Shown: one piece after another, positions 1 through 12,351 of the stretch | How the letters are laid out: the number at the start of each line of letters is the position of its first letter | Position numbering within the stretch: the stretch's first letter is position 1 | Assembly (NCBI RefSeq): GCF_014839835.1 | Contig: NC_071627.1 | Location: forward strand, 20,206,001-20,270,000 | DNA length: 64,000 nt | Reading direction: 5' to 3' | Source of the DNA: Dryobates pubescens | Taxonomy: Eukaryota; Chordata; Aves; Piciformes; Picidae | Position numbers and translations under genes: made by a program | Notes under the pieces: model-generated | Told to the model about the DNA's origin: nothing | Database searches by the model: none | The model's input: the letters and a program-made list of their open reading frames with translations, nothing else

Positions 1-247
1 ACTAAAGACCCAGAGAGAGTATACTGCATGCAAAGTGCTCTGGAGCTGCAGCCTTCAGCCTGTGACAGAGTGCACGTGGCTGGTACCCAGTGCTCTGGAT
101 GGAGGCACAGACCCTGTTGAAGAGCAAGTGCTCCACTGCCCACTGCCTCTGTTGCTCTTATCTAGTCTTCATCAGTGACAGCTGTAGTTTGTACTTATGG
201 CAGGTTGCAGCCAGGGCACATCTACTTTATTAAGCCTCTGTCCCTCA
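1..247. other. No recognised feature
   Basis: Unique-looking sequence up to the first CR1. Nothing supported. Confidence 0.5.
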
Positions 248-679
248 CAAGGATGATCAGAGGGCTGGAGCACATCTCCTGTGAGGACAGGCTGGGAGAG
301 TTGGGGCTGTTCAGTCTGGAGAAGAGAAGGCTCTGAGGAGACCTAATTGTGGCTTTCCAGTGTCTGAAGGGGGCTACAAGAAAGCTGGGGAGGGACTTTT
401 TGAGGTCTAGGACTAGGGGGAATGGGGAAAAAAAGTAGAAATGGGTGGATTCAGATTGGATGTTAGGAAGAAGTTCTTCACCATGAGGGTGGTGAGGCAC
501 TAGAATAGGTTGCCCAGGGAGGTGGTGGAAGCCTCATCCCTGGAGGTTTTTAAGGCCAGGCTGGATGTGGCTCTGGGCAACCTGATCTAGTGTGAGATGT
601 CCCTGCCCATGGTAGCGGGGGGTCAGAAGTGGCTGATCCTTGAGGTCCTTTCCAACCCTAACAACTCTCTGATTCTATG
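248..679 (+). repeat. CR1 LINE 3' fragment
   Basis: CR1 ORF2 C-terminal region and 3'UTR. It starts GATGATCAGAGGGCTGGAGC, continues through GAGAAGAGAAGGCTCTGAGG and GTTCTTCACCATGAGGGTGG, and ends CCAACCCTAACAACTCTCTG plus GATTCTATG. The frame carries a stop at the usual RRLRGDL position, so it is an inactive older copy. It is truncated at its 5' end as usual for CR1. Confidence 0.9.
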
Positions 680-3600
680 TTTCACAGCAGGGATTAACCC
701 CTTTCATATTCTCTCATAGGACCTCCATTAGGTTACGCAGGTCCTGTGCATCAGCTCCTCATCCATTCAATGTTGTCAACCTCTGCTCCAAAAATACACA
801 CACCTAGCTAAAAGTCCTCAGGTTTGATGGCTAAAAAAGAGTTTGGCTTTTCTCCCATCCTGCTGCAGATAGGTCATGTATTCAGCGTTCAGCTGGGCAG
901 ATGAAAGTAGGAGGGTCACACCTCTAAAAACCAAACAAATCAGACATTTCCAGAAGCTGCAGTCCTCAGAAAGGCATTGGGCAAGGACTGAAAGTTGAAA
1001 TGGCAGAAGCAGCAATGGTTACACGTACCCAAAACACCCCTGTGGTGGTGAGAGGGAAATCCACCTCACCTACAGCCCCAGAAAAATCCATCCACTCCCT
1101 CTTAGCTTTCCATAATGACAATGTTTTATTTACATTAAAATCAAAGATGCATCTGGATTTTGATGAGCTCTTGCTGCTTTTTAATCTATCTCTCAGGGAG
1201 CTGCTCTTGCAAGGAGTATTTGATACTGAATGAGAGGCAGCAGTGCTTGGCAAACCCTGACTTGCCTATCTTTACGGAGGCTGTTGGAGCATCCATCAGG
1301 TGTGCTGCTCACACAGCCCAGACAGACACTGGTCTCTGGCAAGTTTGGCAGAGAGCAGGTATCACAGCACTGCCACTCACTCAGAGTGTTGGGGGTTTCC
1401 CCCACCCCCACCCCTTCTCTCACTACCCAGATGAAGGAGAAACCTGAAAAAACCCCACCCCAGTCATCCTTCCTCCTCACATCACTTTTGCACTTCACAG
1501 TCATGGCATTGCTGAACTCTACAAGAGTCTCCATCTTTTTCTCCTCTCTGAGTAGGGTAAGGTGCAACATTATTTTTTGTTCCCCCTTTAACAGCATGGA
1601 AACTGGCATTTAATTTTTAATGTTAGCTTTAAAGCCAAGTGGTTGCTAGGCTTTCCACATCAGCAAAATCAATCTGCTTTGGGGTCATTTAGAGAGTTCA
1701 GGAGCTTGACACTAGTGCCTGCAACTAATCCCTTCCTCCCTCCTCTTTCAAACACCCTTTCAATTTTGCTGGACTAAAGGCAGGGGTAAGGTCAGACAAC
1801 CAGCAGGCCTCCTGGGGTACTGCAGGGGCCATAAAGCACCAGGAATTAAAGCAGGCTATATATGCCAGGTTACCAAACCCACTTCCCGGCCAGCACAGTT
1901 TAGTGGCCCGCAACACAGTCCCTTGTGCTTTATCTACTGCTTTTGAATAGAGCCTGCTACTATTCATTTCTGGTCACTAGGACTCTGCAGCCCTCTGGAT
2001 GACCTGCAGGCTGGTTTGATCCTACCTGCAAAGGCTGTCTGGTCTAAGAAAAAAATAATTCAGTATATAAAGGAATAGATAAGAACACATTCCTGCAGAG
2101 AGGAGTCCCTGTGGTTTTAGGGCTTCTTGCACTACCAGCAAGTTCATTGCACTAGTGGGAGGTGTCCATACCACCAGTGTTTTTAAACCTACAGTAGAGA
2201 ACAGACTGCTTTTTCTTCTCTTTAGATTTTCTAAAGGGAAAGATCAAGAGACTGGAATGGAAGAGGGGGTGGGGTGGGGTGAAACCACAAATAGGACCAG
2301 TTCCAAGAATATCAGCTACTTGTCAGCTCTGCAAAATAGCTGTTAATTTATAGGGGAGAAGTGTGCAGGTTCTTTCAGAGCCATACATCAAAGCTTTCTC
2401 ACTATGATACCTGGCTTTATTTGGCCTTCATATTATGGACCAAATTGGATTTCTCTGGTTCTGGATAAATGGCACAAGGGTGATGTACACTGTGATTTAT
2501 TGCTGTAAGTGCTTAAAATGCCTCCCACTAAATTTGTTGTGACCTTATCACACCATTAAAACCTGAAGTAAATAAGTGCACTGAGTAAAGGTTAACAACA
2601 CACCAAATAAAACAAACAGCAAACAGGGGGGATAGGACCTACTCACTCACATTGCTGGCATGCTCCAGGGGATGAAACTGCTGCATATTCTGGCAGCACA
2701 AGGGAAGAGCTCAGAGGATGCAGAGTTGTACAGAGGGCAGAGATAAGGAGCTGTGCTTAAGGCCCCAGACTAACACCAAACCCTACAGCCCACCAAACCC
2801 AACAGCTTTGCTTGTACTCTATGTAGAGCTGCATTCCTCTACCTCCAGGCCAGGCTGGGTAAGGCCAGCAGCATGGAGGTTCACAGGGCTCCCTCTGTGC
2901 AGGGACCCTTCCTTTAGGCTCAAAGCCCAAAACCCACTGAAGAAGGCCCTTTACAAAAGCATTAAGGATAGCAGGTACTGCAAAGAGGTAAGCAACTAGC
3001 AGCCTCTGAGATGGGCTTAACTGTAAGGTTATACAACTTACCTGCCTCCATTGTCCAGGCAATGCTCCCACGACACCAAAAGCAATGAGCCAGGCAGGTT
3101 TATGAAAAGCCAAGTACCACAGAGATCTCATCCTCTTCTCAAACAAGATCCCTCTACCTCAGAGGTTGCTTGTCTTCACACCCTCCTCTAAGCTAGCCAG
3201 CTAGACCCAAAGGGCCAACAGAGAGAGAAAAAAACAAGTCCTGGCTTAAACAGATCCCTTGCTGTCTCACAGAGGGAGGTGTTTTCATCTCCAGGTGTTC
3301 ATCCTTAAAGCCAGAGACACCCACAATGCTTTGTGCTACTCAGAGCAACAGGACACACCTGTGCAGCACTACAGCTTGCTCAAATCAAAAGTGAAATTCA
3401 GGGGTGGGGGGAGAAGCCATTGATCATTAAAAAGCCTAAAACAAACCCAAAAAAAGGGTTTAAAGTCCTCAAGACAAAAGAATAGAACCTGATTTTTTTT
3501 TTTTAATAAAACCTGAAGCAGTTTATTCATTTGGCCTCTGCCTCCAGCTGGCACTGCAAACACTAAAGCACTTTATAATTCAAGGCAGTAGGTTGTGCCA

Positions 3601-4102
3601 CCAACATCTCAGAAACCTTAGAGAACGTTTAGCAATCCACTGTGATCTCTGCAAGGAAAATGCATGAAGACTGACAAAGCAGACAAGTGCATCAGGCATC
3701 TGCTAAAAAGCCTTTTATCCTTGAAACATTCTGGTTCTCAGTAAGCAGGACCTAGGTTGAACCAGGTGAAAAAGTCTGTGTGATCAGGGGCTGAGAGCTG
3801 ATTCCCACAGCTGGAGAACTTGGGCTCTGTGGGGGTGGAAACCTGCGCAGGTGAGGCTGATGTTTGCTGCTGTGGCTGGCAGGGAGAAGATCCCAGCCAT
3901 GGTACTTCCCTGCAGCTAGGGGAGTTTCTTAACCCTGAGGCTTGAAGGCAGCAGAAGCCTTTAAAGAAGGTTCCCAAGGAGTCTTGTCTGCCCTGGCAAA
4001 TGTGAGAGAGTGGTGTAATAACATCACTGAATTCCTAGAAGAAAGTATTTGGAAAGGAAAGACAGGCTGGATGAGAGGAAGGGGCTTGAGTGAGCTGCTG
4101 CT
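680..4102. other. Intergenic, no gene seen
   Basis: No spliced or open reading frame that resembles a protein; the short frames lack homology. There is a T-run at about 3492-3504. No clear transposon. Confidence 0.55.
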
Positions 4103-4353
4103 GGGGGAATGGATCCAAGCTAGAGGAGAGTAGATTAAGATTAGATGTTAGGAAGAAGTTCTTCACCATAAGGGTGGCAGACACTGGAACAGGTTGCCCA
4201 AAGATGTGGTAGCAGCCTCATCCCTGGAAGATTTTAAGGCCAGGCTGGATGGGGCTCTGGGCCACATATCTAGTGGAAAGCATCTTCATCCATGGCAGTG
4301 GGGTTGGAACTAGATGATCATTGAGGGCCCTTCTAAGCCTGACAATTCTGTGA
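4103..4353 (+). repeat. CR1 LINE 3' fragment, old
   Basis: Recognised by TTAGATGTTAGGAAGAAGTT, the motif GTGGTAGCAGCCTCATCCCT and the end GACAATTCTGTGAG. It is more diverged than the copies at 8.5-13 kb. Confidence 0.8.
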
Positions 4354-5138
4354 GACCAGCCTTGGGGAGGTGAAGCCTCTGTGGGTACCCAGTGTCTCTG
4401 ATTCAGCACTATGTCTGCCCCTCTGCTCTCACTTCAGAAGTACATCAGAAAAAGTCCATTATATCATGTGCTTTTAAGCACAATATTTTTTCTTGGCCTC
4501 AAAGTCATGATTTTTAATAGGATGTTAGATAAATTTCATGCTACTTACTTTGTTTGGGTAATGCCTTGTAAGGAGGATTTTAGATTAATTTAACTTTAAT
4601 TGTTTATTATTGTGGCTGGGTAATGCCTCATAGTAAGACTTTTGAAATGAATGTGAACCTATTACTAAATTATAATGGAGCAATTATGAAAATAATGAAT
4701 TTACTATCACAACTGCTGCTGGAATAAGAAGGAAGGAGAGTCTGACAACCTGACTTGCCTTCGCTGATACACCAGAAGAAAATGTTTCTGTGTGGCTAAG
4801 CCCTGCCTTGGACTGCTTTTTCTGAAGGTCACTCCATTAGGTTGTAATCACTTTTTAAATGAAAACCCTCACCTATTTTCTTTTAAACATGTGTTGAACT
4901 GTTGTTGCTGCATTTTCTCTGCAGCAGCAGAGCTTGTCATATTAATGCAAACCTGTCCTTCGTAGAGCAAACGCACGGTAACCCAACACGTTTCAGTAGC
5001 GTGGCTCAACAGCTAGGTCATGCACAGCGTTCAGAAGAAAGCTCCAGATCAGCTTCCCATCTGCCATGCCCAGCAAGAGGAACCAACAGCATCATTTTGG
5101 AGGAGAGACTTGATCTCAGTGTCCAGGGTTACACTTTA
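4354..5138. other. Intergenic AT-rich block
   Basis: AT-rich and CpG-poor, with a partly repeated GGGTAATGCCT (about 4556 and 4618). It may be conserved non-coding DNA; no gene is seen. Confidence 0.4.
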
Positions 5139-5415
5139 GAGTAGAATAGGAGTAGAGTAGGAGTAGAGTAGGGTAGGAGTGGAGTAGAATAGGAGTGGAG
5201 TAGAATAGGAGTAGAATAGAAGTAGAATAGAAGTAGAGTAGAGTAGGAGTAGAGTAGAATAGGAGTAGAGTAGGAGTGGAGTAGAGTAGGAGTGGAGTAG
5301 AGTAGGAGTAGAGTAGAATAGGAGTAGAGTAGGAGTAGAGTAGAATGGGAGTAGAGTAGAATAGAAGTAGAATAGAAGTAGAGTAGAGTAGGAGTAGAGT
5401 AGAAGTGAAGTAGAA
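5139..5415. repeat. Microsatellite on a CR1 tail (GAGTA/GAATA/GGAGTA units)
   Basis: About 275 bp of interspersed 5- and 6-bp units (GAGTA, GAATA, GGAGTA, GAAGTA). It joins directly to the 3' end of the minus-strand CR1 at 5416 and corresponds to an expanded and mutated ATTCT tail on the CR1 sense strand. The open frames in it are repeat artefacts. Confidence 0.9.
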
Positions 5416-5543
5416 TTGAATTAACCAGGCTGGAAGAGACCTTTGAGATCATCAAGTCCAACCTATCACCCAACACCACCTAATCAACTAAACCATGGCA
5501 CCAAGCGCCCCATCCAGTCTCTTCCTAAACACCTCCAGTGATG
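5416..5543 (-). repeat. CR1 LINE 3' end, J-like
   Basis: Reverse complement of a CR1 3'UTR: AACCAGGCTGGAAGAGACCT, then GATCATCAAGTCCAACCTAT and CTCTTCCTAAACACCTCCAG. Strongly 5'-truncated. It carries the satellite tail to its left. Confidence 0.92.
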
Positions 5544-6365
5544 CACATCCCTGTTCAGAAACATATTAAAGCAAACACTTCACTCCACCCCTGTCAGTTG
5601 CCTCCTGTCTCTGCCTTAACAAGTCATTAACTGCATTTCATCTGTTCACTTCCAAACCCTCAAATTCAGCTGTAAAAATGGAAGCCCTTTGATCTCAGAT
5701 TGCCGCCAATTCATAATTGATAACCCAGTCTGGAAGGAAGGGAAAAGCTCCGTCCCCATTAGTTGTTCCACTTAATATGTTCTGGTGCTTCAATTAAGCG
5801 AAACCCAACTCCCAGGGTCTGACTGCCTTCCAAAATGTGAGTCAATGGGGGAAAGGGAACAACCCAGATCAAATTATTCCAGCTGTAAATCTTTGTAATA
5901 GCATAGATGTCACGAGAGTGATCTCCATCACTGAACAATTCTGTTTGTTTTCTGAGCTGTTGCTTTGTAGAATTCCCAAGGCAGCCATTACTGACTTCAG
6001 AAAGCTCAGCAGAGGACTCATCCTCCCTCACTCACTTTTTTTGGTCAGGTCATTAGGCTGCATGCTGTAATGACCCCTTTTGGCCCAAGGCACTAAAAAC
6101 ATGATCTGGTAAGTGAGTAAGCAGGAAGGAATAATTAACACAAGTCATGTTACTCTCTATTTGGTAGAAGAAAACTGTAATTAGCACACATCATGTTACC
6201 CTTTATTTTGTAGAAGAAAGACTGTCACTTCTTTCTGAAGATGCTTGAATTATAAATGTTAAGAGTGTGAACACCCTGAAGAAAACAATAATGTGCAGAC
6301 AGCACTGGGCTAAAACTTGTTTTTCTGCTGGGAGACTCTGACAGAAGCAGGACTACACAGCAGGC
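5544..6365. other. Intergenic, possible conserved non-coding element
   Basis: No gene. About 5620-6010 is CpG-poor with homeodomain-like cores (TCATAATTGATAA, CAATTAAGC) and no repeat signature. Confidence 0.35.
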
Positions 6366-6575
6366 AGCTTGAAAAACTTCAGTTTCTCTACCTTGAGGGT
6401 AGTGGAACAGATTGCCCAGAAAGGTAGTTGGGGCCCCATCCCTGAAGACATTCAAGGTGAGGCTCAACAGGGCTCTGGGCAACCTCAAATCATCCCTGCT
6501 TATTGCACAGAGGGTTGGGCTACATGACCTTTGGAGGTCCCTTCCAACCCAGACCATTCTGTGATTCTATGATTG
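6366..6575 (+). repeat. CR1 LINE 3' fragment
   Basis: Contains GTAGTGGAACAGATTGCCCA, GGCTCAACAGGGCTCTGGGC and the end CTGTGATTCTATGATT, an octamer tail of ATTCTRTG type. It belongs to a different, older subfamily than the ATTCT-tailed copies. Confidence 0.88.
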
Positions 6576-8539
6576 GATAGATGCTGGTGAAATGAGACTT
6601 TTAATCACATTATGCCCCACTGAAAACAGCTGGAACACCTGCTCAGGATACTTGGGTCCCATATTTCTCCATAGTCTACCCCCATCAGCTGTGTCTAGTG
6701 ACTGATGGACTTCATGCAGCAGGAAGATGGGAACTCCAGTTGGGTATTTTTCTGGAGTAGGACCAGTACAAGGACTCTCTTCTAGATGCCATCATAGCTT
6801 GTCACTGATTTTCTATAAACTTTGTTCTCTCCCACACTTGTTCTCATCTGTCAAATCTGGTCAGCAGGTCCTGACACTGCTGGGAAGTCTGGGGGATGCT
6901 CGGAGTGCAAAGGCATTGACTTCCTGTCTGTGGTAAACTGTGCTAAAGAACACCACAAATATTTTGCAACAGAAATTCACGTCCTCTCTTTTTCTCTTAT
7001 GTGCAATGAGTTTCCTAGAGTGACAGAGTAAAGGCAAAGGCTTAAAGCAAGTGGAGGAAATGTCTTCACATTGCATTTACTGCCAGAATGTGTCAAAGCT
7101 GTCACATAAAACTCCCTGCACTTTCTGGTACTTTTTAAGGGCTAAGCCATTAACCTCTTACAAGGGGAAATCCACCAGGTTCTCCAGACTTCCCTTGCTC
7201 TGCTCTTGCTTCCCTTCCAAAACTCTTTGAGTGCTCAAGAAATGGCAGGGTACACCATGTCCTTTACAAATAGATGTTACCTGTCCTCACATGCCATCCC
7301 CTTTTCCCTCTTTTCTCTTTGTCATGTGCTGCAACTCCCCCCCTGTCACATTTGTCCTCCTGGCATTCTCATTCCCCTCAAAATTTCCCCTTCCTTCTCA
7401 AGAGAAAAAAATTGCCTCAGCCTTGCCCAAGTTGCTGAGAGCAGTAAACTGTCAGCTTGCTTCCTCGGGCAGCACAGGGCAGGGGCTGCCCTGGGGGTGA
7501 TGGCACTCAGAGCTCTGGCTTGGCTGGCAGACTTCAAGAATCCTGTCTTGTGGCCAGCAGGACTCAGCCCATCGATCCAGGGCCAGCTCTTGCTTCACAC
7601 TTCGCCTCTTCTGCTTTGCTGCACGTTCTCCTGTTGTTTTCATTTTTCACAGGCACCTGGCAAAAGAAAAACAATTCTGCACCTCACAGACATTTTAATA
7701 ATTCATATTCAACTGCAGTTACTGCAAGTTTAATAAACAAGTACTTATTAGAATGTAATCATTTCTCCTTAAAGCAGGCAGTTTTGAGGAATGAAATCAC
7801 AATCATTACATCTAAGAATATGCATGAAGAACAAACATTCAGTCCTCCTGTTTTTGTTGGCTTGCTCATTTGCATGAAAGCCTTCCCCACTGTTCCCCTT
7901 GCCTTTGTTTTAGCAGAGACTTGGCTTTTAATTGGACTGAATATTCAGCTGGGTTCAAACCCAGATTTGTGTGTTAAAAAAAAAGAAGCTATACATAGCA
8001 ACCAGCTCCTCCTGGAATCCATTAAAAATAACAAGGAAGGCTGGAATGAGATGATTCCAAGAGCTCTCTTGCATTCATACGAAAACAGATTTATTGCACT
8101 TGCAGAGCAGCTTTCCCAGATAAGGGAGATGCAGGTGATAACATTGACTCCTCCTGGTTTTTTTTTCCTGCAGTCCATAAAGCAGAACCCTCTGCATATC
8201 TGAGCTAATTTCAAACCTGAGAAAGGCTTGCATGCACTGATAGCCTGCTCTCCATTTCCACACAGTGACGCGCCAACACTGCCCATTTCTGCAGCCTGCT
8301 TCCTTCAGCCCTCCCTTGGGATGCTTTGCACACCCCTATGAAATTAACCTTGTGCCTAACGGAAGCAGTGGGAAATGCAACAGTTGGTAGGAAATGAAAA
8401 TAAACCAGACATCATTAAGTGGCAGCTACAACAAACACACCTGCAAGGGCCAGGAAAGCAGGTTGGAAAGCTCATTTCAGTCTCAGTGAGGGGAAGCCAA
8501 CCAGCCACAGCATCAGGCTGTGGCAGGGGGCGTTGAATA
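6576..8539. other. Intergenic; long frames by chance; possible conserved element at 7.66-8.2 kb
   Basis: The frames of 175 and 248 codons here overlap one another and lack any recognised domain. The AT-rich stretch 7660-8200 is repeat-free and has ATTTGCAT-like octamers (ATTTGCATG near 7867). Confidence 0.4.
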
Positions 8540-9125
8540 CATCCCTACCATCCATGTGGCAACAGGAGCAGGGAGGTCATTCTGCCCCTGTACACTGCAC
8601 TGGTTAGGCCACACCTTGAGTCCTGTGTCCAGTTCTGGGCCCCTCAGTTTAGGAAAGATGTTGAGTTGCTGGAAGGTGTCCAGAGAAGGGCAACAAAGCT
8701 GGGGAGGGGTCTGGAGCACAGCCCTGTGAAGAGAGGCTGAGGGAGCTGGGGTTGCTTAGCCTGGAGAAGAGGAGGCTCAGGGGAGACCTTCTTACTCTCT
8801 ACAACTGCCTGAAGGGAGGTTGTAGACAGGCAGAGGTTGGTCTCTTCCCCCAGGCAACCAGCACCAGAACAAGGGGACACAGTCTCAAGCTGTGCCAGGG
8901 GAGGTTTAGGCTGGAAATTAGGAAGAAATTCTTCATAGAGAGAGTGATTGGCCATTGGAATGTGCTGCCCAGGGAGGTGGTGGAGTCACCATCATTGGAG
9001 GTGTTTAGGAAGAGACTTGATAGGATGCTTGGTGCCATGGTTTAGTTGATTAGATGGTGTTGGGTGATAGGTTGGATGTGATGATCTCGAAGGTCTCTTC
9101 CAACCTGGTCTATTCTATTCTATTC
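8540..9125 (+). repeat. CR1 LINE 3' fragment, J-like, young
   Basis: Runs from an ORF2 part (GTTAGGCCACACCTTGAGTC) through GAAGGGCAACAAAGCTGGGG and [12 protein letters not shown]-type codons to the tail CCAACCTGGTCTATTCTATT. A 97-codon open frame (8752-9045) is the C-terminal end of ORF2. Confidence 0.95.
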
Positions 9126-10311
9126 GGAAGCACAGTCACCCTCTCATGGTTGCCTAAATGGCAGACCACAGTGCCAAACAGCAGCCTGCCACCCCTCTGA
9201 GAGGATGCAGGCTGTCTTTTCCCTCCAAGGGAAGGTGTTGGGGGTTTTAATATTTTTTTCTCATCTATATAATAGCTATTTTCATAAAGAGCATCCTCCC
9301 TGCACTCCCACTCATAGCAAGAAAATAAAGTCACCCAGAGATTTGAGGTTTCTGCTCCTAACACCTGACAGAGGAAGGTTCTTCAGAAGAAAAAGAAAAC
9401 CCCTCCTTAACAAGATAATGAATTGGTTTTGCTGACATGTTGTGGAACTGTTGAATGGAAGACAACATGGTGGGAGGCCAATTTTGACTTTCTAAGCTGT
9501 GAAAAATACCTTTACAAGCTGGAGGTGCACAAGTCCTCCACTAAGACTTGCCTTGCTGGTTGTCCCGCAGGGCTCTCACACAGCAGTTTCAGAAGAGGCC
9601 TCAAAATCATCAGCTCTAAAGGCACAGGGTCAGGTGTAACCCCCTGATCTAATCTGCCTTCCTAGGGAAGATGTATATTTAACTCCAGGGCCACAAAGAG
9701 AGGCCAGAGTGAAGAAGCAGCACATTCTCCTGTGTCAGGTAATGTGTGACCTTTCAAGTTGTTTTTCAAAGCAGAACATCTTCCTGCACCAGAGGCACAC
9801 GCAACTCCAGCTTAGGTGACTGGTGAAAGGTCTGTGCTTAGAGGCCCAATGAAGCAGGATAAATTGGTAGTGGTTTTGAGAGCAGGCTTTACTGTCATAC
9901 ATCCTCAAGTGCTTAAAGTCTGCTGTTCCCATAAGGTCCAGGCCACTAAACAGCAATCACAGGAGTCAAGGTGGTCCCCTTTGAAGTTTTCCTTCTGGTT
10001 GCTTACAAATTCCAGCTCTCAAAGTAAATCAGCTGAAGCTTGCCTCTCTGTAGATAAAAGTCTTAGATTTGCACTGCACCAAAAGACCTCCCAGGGTGCA
10101 GAGCAATTCCTCTGCACCACACAGATTACTGTACGAGTTAACCACTGCAAGGCACAGTGGGGTCCTTTGGCAAAAGGCACTAAGGTCATCAGGTCCCATT
10201 TTTTTCCTCACACATTACACACCTCGAGTTTGTTTCTTGGCTTGGGTTTTTTTTTATAGAGCAAACTGAAATGGACATCATGTGGCTCACTTCTGCAGTA
10301 GATGCCCATCT
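9126..10311. other. Intergenic, no gene seen
   Basis: Unique-looking DNA between two CR1 copies; nothing supported. Confidence 0.5.
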
Positions 10312-10748
10312 GACAACAAAGCTGGGGAGGGGTTTGGAGCACAGCCCTATGAGGAGAGGCTAAGGGAGATAAGGTTGCTTAGCCTGGAGAGCAGGAGGCT
10401 CAGAGGAGACCTTCTTGCTCTCTACAACTACCTGAAGGGAGGTTGTAGCCAGGTGGGGGTTGGTCTCTTCTCCCAGGCAACCAGCACCAGAACAAGAGGA
10501 CACAGTCTCAAGCTGTGCCAGGGAGGTTTAGGCTGGAGGTTAGGAAGAAATTCCTCACATAGAGAGTGATTGGCCATTGGAATGTGCTGCCCAGGGAGGT
10601 GGTGGAGTCACCATCACTGGAGGTGTTTAGGAAGAGACTGGAGGAGGCACTTGGTGCCATGGTTTAGTTGATTAGATGGTTTTGGGTGATAGGTTGGACT
10701 TGATGATCTTGAAGGTCTTTCCCAACCTGGTTAATTCTATTCTATTCT
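10312..10748 (+). repeat. CR1 LINE 3' fragment, J-like
   Basis: Starts GACAACAAAGCTGGGGAGGG and ends CCTGGTTAATTCTATTCTATTC. Same subfamily as 8540-9125, shorter at the 5' end. Confidence 0.95.
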
Positions 10749-10827
10749 AAATTAAGAGAGCTCTGACCTGTATTCCTAAATCACACCTTGCCAGCCCAGG
10801 AGTGGATGTCTGAGGGTGAAACAGAAA

Positions 10828-11070
10828 CAGAATTTACCAGGTTGGAAAAGACCTTTGAGGTCCAAGCTATCTAATCAATACATCATCGAGTCCAACACCA
10901 TCAAATCAACAAAATCATGGCACCAAGTGCCTCATCCAGTCTCTTCTTAAACTCTTCCAGTGATGGTGACTCCACCACCTCCCTGGGCAGCACATTCCAA
11001 TGGCCAATCAGTCCTCCTGTGAAGAACTTCTTCCTAACATCCAGCCTAAGCCTCCCCTGGTGAAACACAA
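10828..11070 (-). repeat. CR1 LINE 3' fragment, J-like
   Basis: Inverted relative to the previous copy and about 80 bp away. Shows GTTGGAAAAGACCTTTGAGG and CCAATGGCCAATCAGTCCTC. The 5' break lies after CCTCCCCTGGTG. Confidence 0.93.
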
Positions 11071-11143
11071 CCAAGATGACTACAGTTAATTCTCTAAGCC
11101 TTAGCTTCAACAAGGTTAAGAAGTCATCAATTACCTTCATTCT

Positions 11144-11216
11144 AGAATAGAATGGAATAGAACAGAATAGAATGGAATGGAATAGAATAGAATAGAATAG
11201 AATGGAATGGAATAGA
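11144..11216. repeat. Pentamer microsatellite on a CR1 tail (GAATA/GAATG)
   Basis: About 70 bp of GAATA and GAATG units fused to the 3' end of the minus-strand CR1 that follows. Confidence 0.92.
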
Positions 11217-11455
11217 CCAGGTTGGAAGAGACCTTCAAGATCATTGTGTCCAACCCATCAACCAATCCAACCCACCTAAACAACTAAACCATGGCACCAA
11301 GCACCATCAAGTCTCCTCCTGAACACCTCCAGTGATGGTGACTCCACCACCTCCCCAGGCAGCCCATTCCAATGGGCAATCACTCTCTCTGTATAGAACT
11401 TGTTCCTAACATCCAGCCTAAACCTCCAATGGCGCAGCCTGAGACTGTGTCCTCT
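11217..11455 (-). repeat. CR1 LINE 3' fragment, J-like
   Basis: Reverse complement from the tail (ACCAGGTTGGAAGAGACCTT) back to GAGACTGTGTCCTCT. Carries the pentamer satellite tail. Confidence 0.94.
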
Positions 11456-12351
11456 AATTTTGATAGTCCTCATTCCATGATTAGAAGAAGAAAGAGAGTT
11501 TTATTTCAGCACCTGAGTGTCTGCCCACTCTCCATATGAACTCCAAAGCATTTTACAAGAGCATCTGACTTGTGTCTTCTGCCAGCTCATTTTTCCCTGG
11601 TGCACAGGAGTGTGCTGGGCAGATGCAAAACAAACACCACGAAACAATGAAGGTGTTTGGATCTCACCTAGTTTGGGAATCCCTGGGATGCAGGGGAATT
11701 TGGCTACCCAGTTTCAGCTGTGTGGAGAAAAAAATAAATAAATAAATACATTAAAAAAATAAAGCCCTGGCTTCATTTTTAGCTTATTTATGTACAGATC
11801 AAACAAACAGACTTCCAAGTGCTTTCGTTTAACTTTGATGCCAAACTTTGATGTCTTCACCATCCACAGTAATCATTTTTTATGTGCACTTAATATTTTA
11901 GGGGTTTTGGGGTTGGGTTTGTTGGTATGTTTCCCGCCCCCCCCCCCCCCTGTAAATCCAAAATGCCAGACATAAAAAGCCCAACTTCATTTGAAACAGG
12001 CAGCATTTTTTGCCATTTGAAAACTCTGCATTTTTAATTTGTTCCTTATCAGCAGAGTACTTCTGGGGCAAAGAGAAGATCAAGTTTTTAAATGCCTTTC
12101 AGTTGATAGAAATTAATCTATTCTGTTAGCATTCAAAAGAGCTGGCTCATAGAAGGGCACTGACATGTTTTCAGGCTCTTTCTCTGGCATGTGTTATGTA
12201 CAAAGCAATGGTTATTTCTCAACTGCTTGCTGCTTTATTCCATGATGAGTACCCAAAAGATGACATTTCCACGAGGTTTAATCCCTCTGGATCATTGCTC
12301 AAAAGCCCCATAACCAAGATGGAGGGAAGAGGTATCTCAACCACTCAGGAT
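11456..12351. other. Intergenic; contains a G-run/C-run pair
   Basis: No gene. At 11901-11917 lies GGGGTTTTGGGGTTGGG and at 11937-11950 a run of 14 C. Confidence 0.5.

Noticed and set aside
5129-5479. 116-codon Tyr/Ser/Leu-rich minus-strand frame
   Set aside because: Translation of the CR1-tail microsatellite.
7206-8203. Frames of 175 and 248 codons
   Set aside because: They overlap in different frames, show no domain, and run into AT-rich DNA. No splice or promoter support.
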